A DNA stretch of 7,604 bases from Bryobacterales bacterium (lineage in GTDB: Bacteria > Acidobacteriota > Terriglobia > Bryobacterales > Bryobacteraceae): the NCBI GenBank assembly GCA_025353235.1, contig JANXQZ010000087.1, positions 1-7,604 of the forward strand, written 5' to 3'. This document shows, piece by piece, positions 5,446 to 7,604 of this stretch (position 1 is its first letter; every line of letters starts with the position of its first letter). The notes beneath the pieces were generated by a model. The model was not told where the DNA came from. It saw only the letters and a list, made by a program, of their open reading frames with translations, and did not search any database. The translations under genes were made by a program, and so were the position numbers.

Positions 5446-7537
5446 AGTATAGGTTGATCGTGACTGTCTTATTCACGTAACCTTCGCCTGCCGGCACGTC
5501 GATCATAAGCGCTCCAGCTTCCAGCTTGGCTCCGGTTATGCTGGAAACTCGTTTGGCCCCGACCATCGACATGCGGTAACTGCGCCCGCCGCGGCCGGAC
5601 ACGCCGATTTCCACGCTCTTATTCGTGCTCGCCCAATGCTCGGAAGCGATTTTCAGGTTCACACTTTCAGCGCCCAACTGAGGAGGCTCATACGGCAAAC
5701 TGTAGCCGAAAATTCCTTGATGGGGAATCGTCAGCGTGTGCTCTCCGGGCCCCACTTCGAGATCGAAGTCTGGATGTTGGTCAGTCTCAAAACGCCGAAC
5801 GACGGCCCGCACCGCTGCTCCATCGAAAGTACCCTGCCAAAAGTTATTGGCTCGCGAATAAGCTGGCGAAAACACGACGTGAACCGGGGACGTACCGTGA
5901 TTTAAAATCTTGAGTTGCTGCGATTGATCGTCCCGCTTGATCGTGAAGTCAAGCATCCCGTGACCCGAGTTCACGTGCTCGATGCCAATCCCGGACCAGT
6001 CCGCAGGTAGATGCGGAGCAAGGGTGACGCGTGCTCCCAAGCCGTCCACATCGAGTCCGCACAACCCGCGAAGAAGAGGAGACACCACCATCGCGGCGGA
6101 CCAGATCTGATGGGGAGACGCGGTCGATAGCGGCGAATAGGTCATGCCCGACAGCACCTCCGTGGCGTTGCCCCCGGCTCCATCGAGTGCCAGCCAGGCG
6201 TTGGCCCGCAGGTTCGCGTACGCGGAGGGTTCGGCATGGTAGCGATATTCAGCCACTGACGCCCACCCGGTAAACAGCGGCCAAACTGACCCGTAATGGT
6301 AGCCGTCAGGACCGTAGAGCGGGTTGCGCGAGGAGATGATCCGCATGCCCCAATCTGTCTCATGCTCTTCCTCCGAGAGGCGATTGATCATCGCGAGCGA
6401 GCGATCCTGATCGAGCACTCCAAACCACATAGGTACCGTGGCAAGCACCGTCGGCTGATCTACGGGCTTGCCCGACGTATCCAGCGCAAAGGCGTAGCGC
6501 TTCCCCTGCGGCAGCCAGAATAAATCCTCGAGCAGCTTCTTCTTGTCGCGAAACTCTTGATCGAGTTTGTCCCCGAGATTGCGATCGCTGTTCACGCGGG
6601 CCAGCACGGACATGGCCCGCAGCGCTTCCACGTAGCATCCCGCCTGATAAAGCTCCACCTGCACCGGAAGCAGCGGTCCGCCTTCCACCCATCCATGCCC
6701 AACCTCAAAATTTTTCGGGAAGCCGTGCGATTCGAAGTTCGCTCGCATGAAATCGAACGCCTTCTGAAGCTTCGGCCATTGCTCGCGGACAAACTTCAAA
6801 TCGCCACTCGCCTGGACGTAGTTATGCACCGCGATCACGAAGAGAGGCGTAGCATCGGCAGAGGCGTAGCCGTATGGATATGTTTCAAACCAGGGTACGA
6901 GACTCGCGCTCTGAGAAATCTCATGGGGAATTTTGCCATCGGCCCGCTGATACTTGGAGATGAATGCAATGGCGGTGCGAGCGGACTCGAGATCCCCAGC
7001 TGCTGTCAGCGCAAACGAAGTCCAGAACGTGTCGCGGCCGAAGAACCAGGCAAAGCCCGGACGATACACGCCCTTTGATGGTCCGTAGCCCGCGACCAAT
7101 CCAGTTCCGAGCAGCGGGTTCTCCACCATGCCCTTCATCATGCTGAGCTTCGACCAGTCATACGCGGCCTGCAGTTGTTTGTCGGGCAGAGTGAGCGAGA
7201 CCGTGCGAGCGAGATAATCGCGATCGTGCGTTCCCGCCGAGGCAATTACTGCATCCGGGTTCGAAAGCAGCTTGCGATACGTGGCCAGCGCTTCGTCGCG
7301 CGATTTCACCGACCCGGCAAAAACCAGCGTCCGCTCCGCTCGTCCGCTAATCGTCCCCAAACTGAATGAATTACCCGTGCCCAGCGAGTAATTAGTGCCG
7401 TACTCGCGTTCCACCAAAGTCGCATCGGGGGACCCCAGCACAGCGGCAAATGGCTGCCCGTCAGCTCCGAAGAACCACGCCTTCTGCTTGTCATTCCATT
7501 CTGCGTACGACGTGCCAATCGAAGCAGGCCACATCAA
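5444..7537 (-). CDS. Six-hairpin (debranching-enzyme-like) glycoside hydrolase, 5' end missing or disrupted
   Basis: The open stretch encodes 697 residues with the pattern of an (alpha/alpha)6-barrel glycosidase related to amylo-alpha-1,6-glucosidase / MGH1-type enzymes. Residues 1 to about 100 are the end of a beta-sandwich domain. The barrel spans about 120-500, with GFAWFFGRDTFWTSFALTAAG (161-181, split in relatives as GRDT), QRADGKIPHEI (197-207), SADATPLFVIAV (227-238) and DGYHYGSVWPLFTGW (411-425), the last like the Y-H-x-G-x-VWP block of debranching enzymes. The block SPHQIWSAAMVVSPLLRGL (474-492) closes the barrel, and a C-terminal beta domain follows. Catalytic acids cannot be assigned confidently. 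The nominal start is TTG at 7537 followed by ATG, with no Shine-Dalgarno. The same frame reads sensibly further upstream until a TAA at 7568-7570 and again beyond it, so the start is probably not real and the gene is truncated, interrupted or misread. It is the first gene of the minus-strand cluster. The substrate (alpha-glucan or other glycoside) is unknown. Confidence 0.8.
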   Translation of the reverse strand: MMWPASIGTSYAEWNDKQKAWFFGADGQPFAAVLGSPDATLVEREYGTNYSLGTGNSFSLGTISGRAERTLVFAGSVKSRDEALATYRKLLSNPDAVIASAGTHDRDYLARTVSLTLPDKQLQAAYDWSKLSMMKGMVENPLLGTGLVAGYGPSKGVYRPGFAWFFGRDTFWTSFALTAAGDLESARTAIAFISKYQRADGKIPHEISQSASLVPWFETYPYGYASADATPLFVIAVHNYVQASGDLKFVREQWPKLQKAFDFMRANFESHGFPKNFEVGHGWVEGGPLLPVQVELYQAGCYVEALRAMSVLARVNSDRNLGDKLDQEFRDKKKLLEDLFWLPQGKRYAFALDTSGKPVDQPTVLATVPMWFGVLDQDRSLAMINRLSEEEHETDWGMRIISSRNPLYGPDGYHYGSVWPLFTGWASVAEYRYHAEPSAYANLRANAWLALDGAGGNATEVLSGMTYSPLSTASPHQIWSAAMVVSPLLRGLCGLDVDGLGARVTLAPHLPADWSGIGIEHVNSGHGMLDFTIKRDDQSQQLKILNHGTSPVHVVFSPAYSRANNFWQGTFDGAAVRAVVRRFETDQHPDFDLEVGPGEHTLTIPHQGIFGYSLPYEPPQLGAESVNLKIASEHWASTNKSVEIGVSGRGGRSYRMSMVGAKRVSSITGAKLEAGALMIDVPAGEGYVNKTVTINLY

Positions 7538-7604
7538 CTGGAAGTCGCGCGTGAACTCGGAACGCGTTTACCCGTCGATATCAAAAAGACCTTCCTCGGG
7601 CTGC
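7538..7604 (-). pseudogene. Probable upstream continuation of the glycosidase gene, interrupted by a TAA
   Basis: In the frame of the glycosidase the minus strand here reads QPEEGLFDIDG, then a TAA stop at 7568-7570, then TRSEFTRDFQ running straight into LMWPASIGTSY of the annotated stretch. Both sides look like ordinary protein sequence in one frame, and the other two frames are poor (one stops at once, the other stops near 7537). This suggests the coding region extends past the window edge and is broken by a single nonsense codon, or by two small compensating indels: GGGTAAA read as GGTAAA and GTTCC read as GTTTCC would give DGKRVSEF. That no stop exists in the true sequence is inference. 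Confidence 0.45.

Noticed and set aside
6557..7078. Plus-strand 173-codon open frame inside the glycosidase
   Set aside because: It is antisense to conserved barrel motifs of the glycosidase and has no recognisable domain.
1..7604. CRISPR array, tRNA, rRNA, IS element or phage genes
   Set aside because: No regularly spaced direct repeats, no cloverleaf or rRNA-like stretch, and no transposase, integrase or phage-like protein were seen on either strand.

Overview
The window looks like a chromosomal stretch from a GC-rich soil-type bacterium, most likely an Acidobacteriota member of the Solibacter/Bryobacter kind. This is an inference from gene content: exported DUF1080 and DUF2911 proteins beside an exported-type six-hairpin glycosidase, plus a CNNM/HlyC-type membrane protein and a penicillin-acylase-family hydrolase. 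No phage, IS, CRISPR, tRNA or rRNA signal was seen. No new biological system is evident; the genes are recognisable families and the oddities are structural.

Layout. Bases 1-88 are a perfect reverse complement of 398-485, so the left edge folds back on the end of a TPR-repeat gene (native part about 89-484, + strand). That gene's true N-terminus is missing and the edge is probably an assembly fold-back. The TPR gene runs tail to tail, with a 17-bp overlap, into a CBS-domain CNNM/HlyC-type membrane protein (468-1808, - strand). Only 36 bp separate that gene's start from the GTG start of a divergent penicillin acylase family protein (1845-4046, + strand). In this gap an extended -10-like motif sits so close to the GTG that a leaderless transcript is possible.

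The penicillin acylase gene converges on a minus-strand cluster. The 70-bp gap between them (4047-4116) is almost filled by a palindrome with a 24-bp perfect stem and a 14-nt loop. It lacks a T-tract, so it resembles a REP-type dispersed element or a bidirectional roadblock more than a classical terminator. The minus-strand cluster, in transcription order, is a six-hairpin (glycogen-debranching-like) glycosidase, a DUF2911 protein and a DUF1080 (3-keto-disaccharide hydrolase type) protein. The intergenic gaps are 7 and 6 bp, so this is very probably one operon. The DUF2911 and DUF1080 products carry N-terminal export signals, and the set looks like a small extracytoplasmic carbohydrate-processing unit.

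The glycosidase lacks its 5' end. Its conserved reading frame appears to continue upstream of the nominal TTG/ATG start but meets an in-frame TAA at 7568-7570, after which coding-like sequence resumes to the window edge. This suggests a nonsense mutation, a pair of small indels, or a sequencing error.
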